Shown here: positions 14,420-20,254 of the stretch, one piece after another
Position numbering within the stretch: the stretch's first letter is position 1
Layout: each line of letters opens with the position of its first letter
Assembly: GCA_005884605.1 (NCBI GenBank)
Contig: VBBE01000085.1
Span: forward strand, 1-20,254
DNA: 20,254 bases
Direction: 5' to 3'
Source of the DNA: Candidatus Bathyarchaeota archaeon
GTDB lineage: Archaea > Thermoproteota > Bathyarchaeia > 40CM-2-53-6
Made by a program: the position numbers and the translations under genes
Notes under the pieces: model-generated
Databases searched by the model: none
Seen by the model: the letters and a program-made list of their open reading frames with translations, nothing else
Told to the model about the DNA's origin: nothing

Positions 14420-15082
14420 ATGAGAACGCTTATCGTTGGAGCGGGACGGATTGGAATGCACCTTATTGGATATCTATCTTCGAGCGATGAGAACCAGCTT
14501 ACGGTTATCGAGAAGAAAGGAGAACGATGCAAGGATGTCGCGGACAAGTACGACGCTATCATTCTAAACGAAGACGGGTCGAAGCTAGACATTCTGAAGA
14601 AAGCTGACGCCTCTCAGGCTGACCTGTTGCTCGTCGCTACTGATGATGACCGAGTCAACCTTGTCACCACGAGAGCTGCAAAGAAGGAGTTCGGCATTCC
14701 CCGGGTTATTGCTGTTGCAAACAGCCCCAAGAACAAGGAACGTCTTATGCAGGCAGGCGCGGATGTGGTAATATGCCCTGTTGACCTTGCCCTTCGGGAC
14801 TTTGAGAACGTCCTCTCGAAAGACCATTCTATTACGCTCATGTATCGGTCTGCCGAGAATCTGCGCGTGGCAGAAGCAATCATCCCATTGAACGCGTCGC
14901 TCATAGGAAAGAAAATCCACGAGATACAATTGCCCGAGAAATGCAGGGTTGGGCTCGTCTGCCGTGACAATGGCTTCGTCTTCCCCGAGCCCGAGCTTGA
15001 ATTGAAATCAGGCGACAAGGTCTTGCTCTTAGGCGACGCTCCATCGGTAGCACAAACCGTGGAACTCTTAAGATCAAGTGAA
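14420..15082 (+). CDS. TrkA-type RCK (K+ transport regulator) protein
   Basis: A 220-residue cytosolic RCK protein with an N-terminal Rossmann domain binding NAD(H) or ATP and a C-terminal RCK_C domain, regulating ion channels or transporters. The nucleotide motif is MRTLIVGAGRIGMHLIGYL (GxGxxG at 7-12), with the acidic residue in VIEKK at the end of strand 2. VATDDDRVNLVTTRAAKK and ADVVICPVDLALRDFENVL complete the RCK_N part. AEAIIPLNASLIGKKIHEI and LELKSGDKVLLLGD belong to RCK_C. ATG 14420 is chosen because GAGGTG sits 11 nt upstream; the longer frame from TTG 14363 has no such site. It has no membrane segment and precedes an MscS-like channel by 38 nt, a likely functional partner. The TGA stop is at 15083-15085. 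Confidence 0.93.
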
Positions 15083-15123
15083 TGAGCCTAGCTCGATCAT
15101 AACGAAGGTCTTGCCAGGTTACT

Positions 15124-15891
15124 ATGGCTATTCCAACCATCTACGACCTCCTGACGAGTAGCTTCGCCATAAGCCTCCTCCGGGTCGTCGTAACCCTCCT
15201 CATCACCTTCTTGGTCGTCCGTTTTTACCGGATTATCATTCAGAGAGCGGCAGGGTCGGTTCCTTCCGGGCTAGTAGCCAGCCTTCAGCAAATCGGGTCT
15301 TGGGCCATCTGGATCCTCGGAATAATTATCATACTGAGCCAACTCGATGTGCCGATCAACGTGCTCCTCCTCATATTGTTCCTTGGAGGTGCGGCGATAA
15401 TCGTCGCTTACAGAAATATTCTCACCGATATGGCCGCGTCCCAGTTCATCTCCACCTATCAATCCTTCAAAGTGGGAGAATGGATAGAAGTTCAGGACTA
15501 CTATGGCAGGGTCGTTGAGAAAAACCTGATACAGACGAAGATTCTAACCCCTGACAACGAGATCGTTATAGTCCCCAACTCAACTTTGTTGAAGAGGTCC
15601 GTCGTGAACAGAAGCCGATCAGGCGGCTTGCGAGTCCAGATTCCAGTGACCGTCGACAGCAAATTTGACCTGAAAGAAGTAGAGAAAAACCTCTTGGAAA
15701 TTGGTCAGGAGCTGAAAACCGATCTTATTCCTGACGCGCCTCCCCAAGTAAGGGTCACCCAGGTGACTTCCCAGCAAGCCCACCTAGTGCTAATCCTCAG
15801 GATAACCAATCCGGCCAAGCGCGACCAGCTCATTTCAGATGTTCAAGAGAAATTCTACGAACTCCTCCCAGACCTCAACGCTCGAAAGTAG
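15124..15891 (+). CDS. MscS-family mechanosensitive ion channel
   Basis: A 255-residue small-conductance mechanosensitive channel, releasing solutes on hypo-osmotic stress. Three membrane helices are visible: ~13-35 (AISLLRVVVTLLITFLVV), ~53-73 (QQIGSWAIWILGIIIILSQL) and ~78-97 (INVLLLILFLGGAAIIVAYR), the last being the pore helix with its GGAA packing motif. The beta domain follows at ~117-165 (FKVGEWIEVQDYYGRVVEKN, then DNEIVIVPNSTLLKRSVVNRS), which is the family signature. The C-terminal alpha/beta domain is present but short. ATG 15124 has a weak AGGT upstream. It lies 38 nt after the RCK gene, so the pair may be one transcript, and the RCK protein could gate this or another channel. That is inference. 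Confidence 0.92.
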   Translation: MAIPTIYDLLTSSFAISLLRVVVTLLITFLVVRFYRIIIQRAAGSVPSGLVASLQQIGSWAIWILGIIIILSQLDVPINVLLLILFLGGAAIIVAYRNILTDMAASQFISTYQSFKVGEWIEVQDYYGRVVEKNLIQTKILTPDNEIVIVPNSTLLKRSVVNRSRSGGLRVQIPVTVDSKFDLKEVEKNLLEIGQELKTDLIPDAPPQVRVTQVTSQQAHLVLILRITNPAKRDQLISDVQEKFYELLPDLNARK

Positions 15892-15970
15892 CTAGAACGT
15901 CAAGCCATATTAGCGCGGGGATTCGGGAACCCGCTTCCACAGCTCACGAAATCGTAGAGGAAAATCTTCT

Positions 15971-17467
15971 TTGACCCAGTCCCCTGAGAAGTCTGCTCGA
16001 CGGAGGGGACTGAAGAGAACCATTGGAATCGGCGGATTGTTCTCCATCGGATATGCAGACGTTGGAGCCGGAATATATCTCGCTCTGAGCCTGGTTGCCC
16101 TACATGCAGGCTACGCGACTCCGATAGCCATTGGGATAGCAGCTATTGCCTATTTCCTAACTGGACTCACCTACGCGGAGCTATCCTCAACCTACCCGAC
16201 CGCGGGAGGGTCGGCAGCTTTCGGGCAGGCAGCATTCGGAGACACGGTGAGCTTTCTCGCAGGATGGATGCTCTGTCTGGACTACGTCGTCACCGCGGCA
16301 ATCTTCTCCATCCCAGCCATCGGCTACCTATCCTATTTCACGCCGCTCCTCAAAGAGCCCATATGGCTGGGTACAGGAGCGATCGTCCTCCTTGGTAGTC
16401 TCCTTCTCCTCAACGTAGTGGGAATCAAAGAGTCTGCGAATTTCACCTTCGGGCTTAGTATTCTCAGCTTGGTCAGCGAGATCGCGCTCATCATCCTGGG
16501 ACTCGCGCTAGTGATACCCAACGGTAGCCTGTTTCATTGGCCTCAGACGTTCAACCTCGGAAGTGTGCCCACATGGTCCCAGCTCATTCAGGGGGTAACC
16601 CTGGCCATGGTCTCCTATCTTGGAATAGAAGCATTGGCCCAGGCAGCAGAGGAAACGAAGATTGCTGGAAAGACTATTCCTCGGGCAACGATGTTGACTC
16701 TAGTAATTGTGATCGCACTCTATCTCGCAATTTCCTTGGTTGCGGTCAACGTCGTTCCGCCGACCGTTTTGTCGAGCACATGGAAGAATGATCCTCTTGC
16801 AGGAGTAGCAAGTAATCTTCCTGGAACGGGTGCACTCATCACTGGTTGGATCGCGCTGTTAGGAAGTGCCATCAGCATTATTGGGGCTAACGCCGGGATC
16901 ATCGGGTCCTCGAGAACTCTCTTCGCGCTGTCTCGATACAGGCTGCTTCCAAGACGATTCGGTCAGATACATCCTAGGTTCAGAACCCCTCACATTGCCG
17001 TAATGACGTTCGGAGTGGGAAGCATACTTTTGGTCTTATTCAGCACCTTCGTCTATCTAACCGGTGGTGAGGATCCCCTGGTATTACTGGGAAGCCTCTA
17101 CAATGTAGGAGCCCTTGTCGCATACGTCTCCGCGCACGCGAGCCTCATTGTCACCCGCAACACCGACAGGCCGAGGTTCAGACCGTTCCGAGTACCATTA
17201 ACGCTTCATTTCAAGAGGAGATCGGGAATGCTGGAACTTCCTCTCTTGCCTCTCCTTGGTCTACTCGCCACGAGCGCGATATGGATAGCCGTGATTGTGA
17301 CCCACGAGCTAGGCAGAGAACTCGGCATTGTTTGGGTCGTTATGGGAATGGGATTGTACATCTACTTTAGACGGAAGAATCGCTTGCCTCTCCGCGGACG
17401 TGCACCTCCGGAGCCCCGGGAATCGTCTAGCCCTGAGAAAGGAGAAAGGCCTATTCTGTCTCCTTGA
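15971..17467 (+). CDS. APC-superfamily amino acid/cation permease
   Basis: A 498-residue, ~12-helix secondary transporter of the APC superfamily, moving amino acids or related cationic solutes with protons or Na+. The first helix carries GIGGLFSIGYADVGAGIYLAL, the unwound substrate-binding region with its glycines. AYFLTGLTYAELSSTYPTAG then GGSAAFGQAAFGD is the classic TM2-TM3 stretch, and LAQAAEETKIAGKTIPRATM is the conserved cytoplasmic motif. A charged, Pro/Ser-rich C-terminal tail ends the protein. The start is TTG 15971 with GAGG ~10 nt upstream. No ATG lies near the true N-terminus. A weak TATA-like CATATTAG at 15906-15913 may give it its own promoter after mscS. Its last 17 nt overlap the opposite-strand helical protein. 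Substrate not predictable. Confidence 0.92.
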   Translation: MTQSPEKSARRRGLKRTIGIGGLFSIGYADVGAGIYLALSLVALHAGYATPIAIGIAAIAYFLTGLTYAELSSTYPTAGGSAAFGQAAFGDTVSFLAGWMLCLDYVVTAAIFSIPAIGYLSYFTPLLKEPIWLGTGAIVLLGSLLLLNVVGIKESANFTFGLSILSLVSEIALIILGLALVIPNGSLFHWPQTFNLGSVPTWSQLIQGVTLAMVSYLGIEALAQAAEETKIAGKTIPRATMLTLVIVIALYLAISLVAVNVVPPTVLSSTWKNDPLAGVASNLPGTGALITGWIALLGSAISIIGANAGIIGSSRTLFALSRYRLLPRRFGQIHPRFRTPHIAVMTFGVGSILLVLFSTFVYLTGGEDPLVLLGSLYNVGALVAYVSAHASLIVTRNTDRPRFRPFRVPLTLHFKRRSGMLELPLLPLLGLLATSAIWIAVIVTHELGRELGIVWVVMGMGLYIYFRRKNRLPLRGRAPPEPRESSSPEKGERPILSP

Positions 17468-17774
17468 GCCTTTTCTCTATGAAGTCTAACTGTCTTGTAA
17501 GGAACTTCTTGTACGTTCTGAGAAGCTTCGCTTGCTGAGGCTTGGTCTGCTTGTCGATTGTGGTCATGGTCCGACGGAAAGTCTCAACAGTCTCTTCTAG
17601 TCCGGCTGACACTTTTGGACCCGTGTCTTGCACAAACTTCTCTGTAGAAGATCTCAATGTCTTGCTTGCCGCAACTAGGTCTTTGCTCAATTGTTGAAGA
17701 TCCTTTCGCATGGCCTCGAGGGCTTCTTTTGCTTCGCGACGGACTTCGTCTCGCATGTTCTTCTTTTCTGACAT
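17451..17774 (-). CDS. Small helical, coiled-coil protein of unknown function
   Basis: A 107-residue, wholly helical and strongly charged protein with no membrane segment, Cys or known domain. Residues ~5-50 carry regular hydrophobic spacing (EALEAMRKDLQQLSKDLVAA), a short break sits near KFVQDTGPKV, and a second long helix runs to the end (RTYKKFLTRQLDFIEKRLKE). This pattern fits a dimeric or four-helix coiled coil. It has an ATG start at 17774 and a TATA-like box ~32 nt upstream. Its 3' end overlaps the permease's last 17 nt on the other strand, so the genes are convergent. Coding is supported by the clean promoter and uniform composition, but no homologue is recognised. Confidence 0.7.
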   Translation of the reverse strand: MSEKKNMRDEVRREAKEALEAMRKDLQQLSKDLVAASKTLRSSTEKFVQDTGPKVSAGLEETVETFRRTMTTIDKQTKPQQAKLLRTYKKFLTRQLDFIEKRLKETE

Positions 17775-17801
17775 CTCTGCTTCAGAGAAACGCTATCTGA
17801 A

Positions 17802-17809
17802 GATAAAGC
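17802..17809 (-). promoter_or_regulatory. TATA-like box for the small helical protein
   Basis: The minus strand reads GCTTTATC, about 32 nt upstream of the ATG at 17774, so the leader would be only ~6 nt. It is divergent from the thioesterase promoter 30 nt away. Confidence 0.45.
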
Positions 17810-17838
17810 TTCGAACTTGAACAGCATCGCCTGAACTC

Positions 17839-17847
17839 ATATTATAC
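17839..17847 (+). promoter_or_regulatory. TATA box giving a likely leaderless thioesterase mRNA
   Basis: ATATTATAC is centred 27 nt before the ATG at 17870, so transcription should start on or next to the start codon. There is no room for a Shine-Dalgarno site, consistent with leaderless translation. Confidence 0.6.
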
Positions 17848-17869
17848 CAGTTAATCGACCGGGAAAGCC

Positions 17870-18289
17870 ATGAAAGGGGTCCGAGACAAGGTCTACTCAG
17901 CATGGAAAGAGGGGAAGCCTCCTAGCCCCGCGATTGAGACGCTGGGCATCAGAGTTCGCAACATAGAGGAGAGTAGAGCGGTTCTCGAAATGGACGTGGA
18001 CGAGCATTTGCACAACTTGTCCGGGACGATGCATGGGGGAGTTATGGTGGATATCGCGGATGCGGCAATGGGGATCGCAGTGGCGTCGACGCTGAAACCA
18101 GATGAGGATATGACTACAATTGAGTTGAAGATGAGCTTCATGCGCCCTCACATCAAGGGACGATTGGTTGCAGAGGGAACAATTGCAAAGAGAGGCCGAC
18201 GCATCGCATTCACCGAAGCGGTTCTGACGAACGTGAAGAAGGAGATTATAGCGAAGTGCAGTGGGACATGGCTCATAATGTCCGTTTAG
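17870..18289 (+). CDS. PaaI-type hotdog-fold acyl-CoA thioesterase
   Basis: A 139-residue hotdog-fold thioesterase that hydrolyses acyl-CoA to free acid and CoA. The PaaI signature is clear: HNLSGTMHGGVMVDIADAAMGIA, with H55-G56-G57 and D64 at the position of the catalytic Asp in the LAD motif. ELKMSFMRPHIKGRLVAEG and GRRIAFTEAVLTN are the following strands. Length and domain order fit the family and a homotetramer is expected. ATG 17870 coincides with the predicted transcription start, so the mRNA is probably leaderless. The downstream membrane-protein gene starts 12 nt after the stop. Along with the acyl-CoA dehydrogenase and the thiolase/DUF35 operon, it adds to the CoA-ester theme of the window. 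Confidence 0.93.
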   Translation: MKGVRDKVYSAWKEGKPPSPAIETLGIRVRNIEESRAVLEMDVDEHLHNLSGTMHGGVMVDIADAAMGIAVASTLKPDEDMTTIELKMSFMRPHIKGRLVAEGTIAKRGRRIAFTEAVLTNVKKEIIAKCSGTWLIMSV

Positions 18290-18301
18290 CTTGGCCTTGT
18301 C

Positions 18302-19129
18302 ATGTCGTCAAAGCGTCCGGTTGAGCTAGGTAGAGACGCGAGGCTCTTCCTCCTCTTCCTATCGGAAATCAACCTTGTAATGGGGGCGCTGTTCTTTGTC
18401 TATCCAAGCCTGGTGGTCGATCTCTGGCCTTGGCCGGTGAAAGCGTTGGCAATACGGTTTATCGGTGCAATATTTCTCGCGATAGCCTTTGGTTGCTGGT
18501 CCGCTCTCAGAGCTAAGATCTGGCAGAGGGCGAAGATTCTCGTGCTCGTCGGAGGAACATTCTTCGGAATCACATCGATCGTCGCAATCGTCCTCGCCGT
18601 ATCACAGGGTGGCGGATACGTTGTCTCCAGTTGGACGGGGTATTTCCTCGTTGCAAATCTAGGCAATTTCTACCTGTTGAACCGATACGGTTGGCCTCGG
18701 AAACCTCAGGACAGGTTGGGCGCTAGCCAACCTTGGAAGACCGCCCGTTGGTTCTTTCGGATCCAAACCGTTGTTGTTGGGGTGTTTGGCATCATGATGC
18801 TGTTGCTGCCTAGTATTGCGCAGGCTCAGTTTTGGCCTTGGCAGGTTGCAATTCCTACTCTCCAAATGTTCGCGGGTTTGTTCTTGGCGACGTGTCTCGC
18901 CACTGGGTGGGCCTCCTTGCAGACGGATATTGGCAGAATCAGGGTTCTACTGCCGCTGGACGTGATCTTTCCAAGCCTCGCACTTTTGGCTGTCGGAATT
19001 CACTGGGACGTGATATCAATCCAAAGCCCCAGCGTGCTAGTGACGGGCGTATGGGTTTTCATCTACGCTTTCGTAGCAGTCGGATCCGCTTATCTCTACT
19101 TTTCATCAAGAAAAACAGGAGTGATGTAA
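18302..19129 (+). CDS. Eight-helix membrane protein with internal duplication
   Basis: A 275-residue membrane protein of unknown function. Eight hydrophobic segments fall in two groups of four, separated by a polar stretch (RYGWPRKPQDRLGASQPWKT, ~128-147). The halves appear homologous: residues ~29-70 (GALFFVYPS, then LWPWPVKALAIRFIGAIFLA) and ~163-206 (GIMMLLLPS, then FWPWQVAIPTLQMFAGLFLA) share the P-S...WPW...G-x-FLA...W-x-S-L order at a fixed offset of 136. This suggests tandem duplication of a 4-TM unit. ATG 18302 comes 12 nt after the thioesterase stop and likely shares its transcript. A hairpin (19132-19145) follows the stop. No transport or enzymatic motif recognised. Confidence 0.85.
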   Translation: MSSKRPVELGRDARLFLLFLSEINLVMGALFFVYPSLVVDLWPWPVKALAIRFIGAIFLAIAFGCWSALRAKIWQRAKILVLVGGTFFGITSIVAIVLAVSQGGGYVVSSWTGYFLVANLGNFYLLNRYGWPRKPQDRLGASQPWKTARWFFRIQTVVVGVFGIMMLLLPSIAQAQFWPWQVAIPTLQMFAGLFLATCLATGWASLQTDIGRIRVLLPLDVIFPSLALLAVGIHWDVISIQSPSVLVTGVWVFIYAFVAVGSAYLYFSSRKTGVM

Positions 19130-19131
19130 TC

Positions 19132-19145
19132 CGGAAGATTTTCCG
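19132..19145 (+). terminator. Hairpin right after the membrane-protein stop
   Basis: CGGAA-GATT-TTCCG, a perfect 5-bp stem just after the TAA. No T run follows, so it may only be an mRNA 3' structure. Confidence 0.3.
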
Positions 19146-19291
19146 ATACTAGGAAATTAGATTTGAGCACAACAGAATGCCAAAGACAAGAATCTTATGA
19201 AGGCGTGATATGGAGAGTCGCGTGGGACGGCCCTCTCCTGTTCAAACTCTTGAACTAAATGTCCCGATCGCATTGTCTTAGCAGTTGGAAA

Positions 19292-19528
19292 ATGGCATCG
19301 CAAGTACCTTTGCTCAGGCTAGCGAAATTCCTAGTCCTGATCGGAGGCATCGTTCTCTTGATCGGGGGAATACTGCAGGCTATTGACGTGAGAACTCTAG
19401 TGGATTTCGGTACCAACTTGGCCCGATTAGGAAGTTTGACAGGGATAGTCATAGGAATCCTCGTGGGAATATTGGCACTAGTGGGATCTAGGGGGGTTGC
19501 CAATCCTGCATGGAGCCTCACCTCCTAA
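19292..19528 (+). CDS. Small two-TM membrane protein
   Basis: A 78-residue hydrophobic protein from ATG 19292 (or 89 from ATG 19259), with two membrane helices: LAKFLVLIGGIVLLIGGILQ, and LTGIVIGILVGILALVG. A short polar loop (VRTLVDFGTNLARLG) joins them. The C-terminus is peculiar. After the second helix the frame passes a six-G run (19492-19497) and ends in a non-hydrophobic tail, while another frame just downstream encodes further membrane-like sequence. So the last ~14 residues may result from an indel. I prefer ATG 19292 because the upstream residues are not helix-like. A hairpin (GGAGAG/CTCTCC, 19212-19238) lies in the leader. Function unknown. Confidence 0.6.
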   Translation: MASQVPLLRLAKFLVLIGGIVLLIGGILQAIDVRTLVDFGTNLARLGSLTGIVIGILVGILALVGSRGVANPAWSLTS

Positions 19529-19617
19529 TACTCGGCTTATTCGTTGGAAGCCTCGGCGGTATACTGGTCTTCATCGGGGGCCTAATCGGCCTCGTCGCCC
19601 ACTTCGTGAAGGTCTAA
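19510..19617 (+). CDS. 35-residue membrane micro-protein or displaced C-terminus of the preceding gene
   Basis: ATG 19510 opens a 35-residue frame that overlaps the previous stop by 19 nt. It is almost purely hydrophobic and glycine-rich (LILGLFVGSLGGILVFIGGL then IGLVAHFVKV), like the helices of the preceding protein. It has no clear Shine-Dalgarno site. Adding one G to the G run at 19492-19497 would fuse it to the preceding ORF, giving a protein of about 115 residues with further membrane sequence. So it may be a third helix displaced by an indel, or a translationally coupled small protein. Confidence 0.4.
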   Translation: MEPHLLILGLFVGSLGGILVFIGGLIGLVAHFVKV

Positions 19618-19650
19618 CGAACCGATAGATTCGAAAACGAGGGTAATCTG

Positions 19651-19857
19651 ATGGAAACAGAAGTATACAATTGCGGTTGCAGGGTCCACATCTATGAGGT
19701 GGAGTTTGGCGAGTCAAAGAACGACCTCACAGAGCGACCTAGCCGTATCGAAGATTACAGCCCTTGTTCCAAGCACAGGAATGCAGGTAGGATTCCGCCT
19801 CAAGAGGCTCGTGTCCTGAAGGTTAGGGGCGAACACGAGTCCTTTCTGAACGAGTAA
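19651..19857 (+). CDS. Small Cys/His-containing hypothetical protein
   Basis: A 68-residue soluble protein with an early C-x-C (METEVYNCGCRVHIYEVEFG) and a later C-x-x-H (SPCSKHR), a pattern that could bind one zinc ion. The rest is charged and polar. The ribosome-binding site is strong (GAGGGTAATC, directly upstream, resembling the archaeal consensus), which supports that it is translated. It starts 34 nt after the small membrane ORF and may share its transcript. No family recognised. Confidence 0.65.
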   Translation: METEVYNCGCRVHIYEVEFGESKNDLTERPSRIEDYSPCSKHRNAGRIPPQEARVLKVRGEHESFLNE

Positions 19858-19907
19858 AAACCGCCTGTCATCAAGGATTAACTCTTGTTCGGTCGAGGAC
19901 GCAGACC

Positions 19908-20254
19908 CTAGTTCTTTTTCCTGTGCAGTAAATAGATCGCTCCGAGTAGAACGGATAATGAAACGGCTCCAAATAGGATTGGGTTCGAGGACGCAAGTTG
20001 AACCCCCACCTGAACTGCTGGGTTCTGTGTAACCCCTCTCAGGTACGGTATTTCGTAGGCTCCTGTAACATATCCGTACAGCCACACCGCGACGAAGCCG
20101 CCCAGAAAGATTACGAGCGCACCGCGAGCGGAACCCCGATTTCGGGCTCTAACCTCGACAGCAGTCTCGTTAGGTCCTTGGAACTGGGCTGCCTCTTCCG
20201 TCTCAGGAACGGTTTGTTCGGGTTCTTGTGGATGTGCATGTTTCGTTAGACTGT
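19908..20254 (-). CDS. Partial two-TM membrane protein (5' end beyond window)
   Basis: An open minus-strand frame running in from the right edge to a TAG at 19908-19910, with 114 visible residues and no in-frame start seen. The N-terminal part is polar and acidic (PQEPEQTVPETEEAAQFQGP), then basic (RARNRGSARG). A membrane helix follows (ALVIFLGGFVAVWLYGYVTG), then a loop (AYEIPYLRGVTQNPAVQV) and a second helix (NPILFGAVSLSVLLGAIYLL), ending in HRKKN. The basic ends flanking hydrophobic stretches support a real membrane protein. It converges with the small Cys-containing gene, 50 nt apart. Function unknown. Confidence 0.65.
   Translation of the reverse strand, partial: SLTKHAHPQEPEQTVPETEEAAQFQGPNETAVEVRARNRGSARGALVIFLGGFVAVWLYGYVTGAYEIPYLRGVTQNPAVQVGVQLASSNPILFGAVSLSVLLGAIYLLHRKKN

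Noticed and set aside
1..20254. CRISPR array, IS element or integrated virus
   Set aside because: I saw no direct-repeat array, transposase, integrase or att-like repeat; the genes look like ordinary chromosomal ones.

Overview
The window reads as archaeal chromosome of roughly balanced GC. Most transcription units have a TATA-like box about 25-45 nt upstream of the start. Some starts sit where transcription should begin (leaderless), and TTG starts are frequent. The gene families point the same way: an Lhr-type helicase, DUF35/thiolase operons and an archaeal-style RCK protein. A TACK-type lineage (Thaumarchaeota or Bathyarchaeota relatives) is my guess, but nothing here fixes the taxon. No rRNA, tRNA, IS element, CRISPR array or integrase was recognised.

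Layout. 1-2144 (-): most of an Lhr-family helicase, running off the left edge. 2226-2636 (-): lipoyl carrier GcvH. 2782-3336 (-) and 3419-4027 (+): a divergent pair, a HAD/5'-nucleotidase-like phosphatase and a nitroreductase-fold flavoprotein. 4329-4862 (-): a zinc-ribbon protein, divergent from a tight pair (4935-6446, +) of a coiled-coil protein and an SPFH/Band 7 protein with two C-terminal zinc ribbons. 6589-10207 (-): a four-gene operon of two SCP-x thiolase-like proteins and two DUF35 acyl-CoA-binding proteins. 10268-11712 (-): a secreted, membrane-anchored protein apparently split by a frameshift. 11857-13020 (+): acyl-CoA dehydrogenase, convergent with a GNAT acetyltransferase (13023-13526, -). 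13680-14066 (+): a Lys/Arg-rich protein with a B-box-like zinc finger. 14420-17467 (+): RCK/TrkA-like protein, MscS-like channel and APC permease. 17451-17774 (-): a small helical protein overlapping the permease end. 17870-19129 (+): PaaI-type thioesterase and a duplicated membrane protein. 19292-19857 (+): small membrane and Cys-rich ORFs. 19908-20254 (-): a partial two-TM protein.

Themes. The acyl-CoA dehydrogenase, the thiolase/DUF35 operon and the hotdog thioesterase suggest acyl-CoA breakdown or modification. However, both thiolase-like proteins have lost the nucleophilic cysteine, so they are probably not ordinary thiolases. An aldolase of the Ltp2-DUF35 type is one possibility. The RCK/MscS/APC run suggests ion, osmotic and solute homeostasis. 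The most unusual items are the cysteine-less twin thiolase/DUF35 module, the SPFH/coiled-coil/zinc-ribbon locus, the B-box-like basic protein and two apparent frameshifts near G runs.
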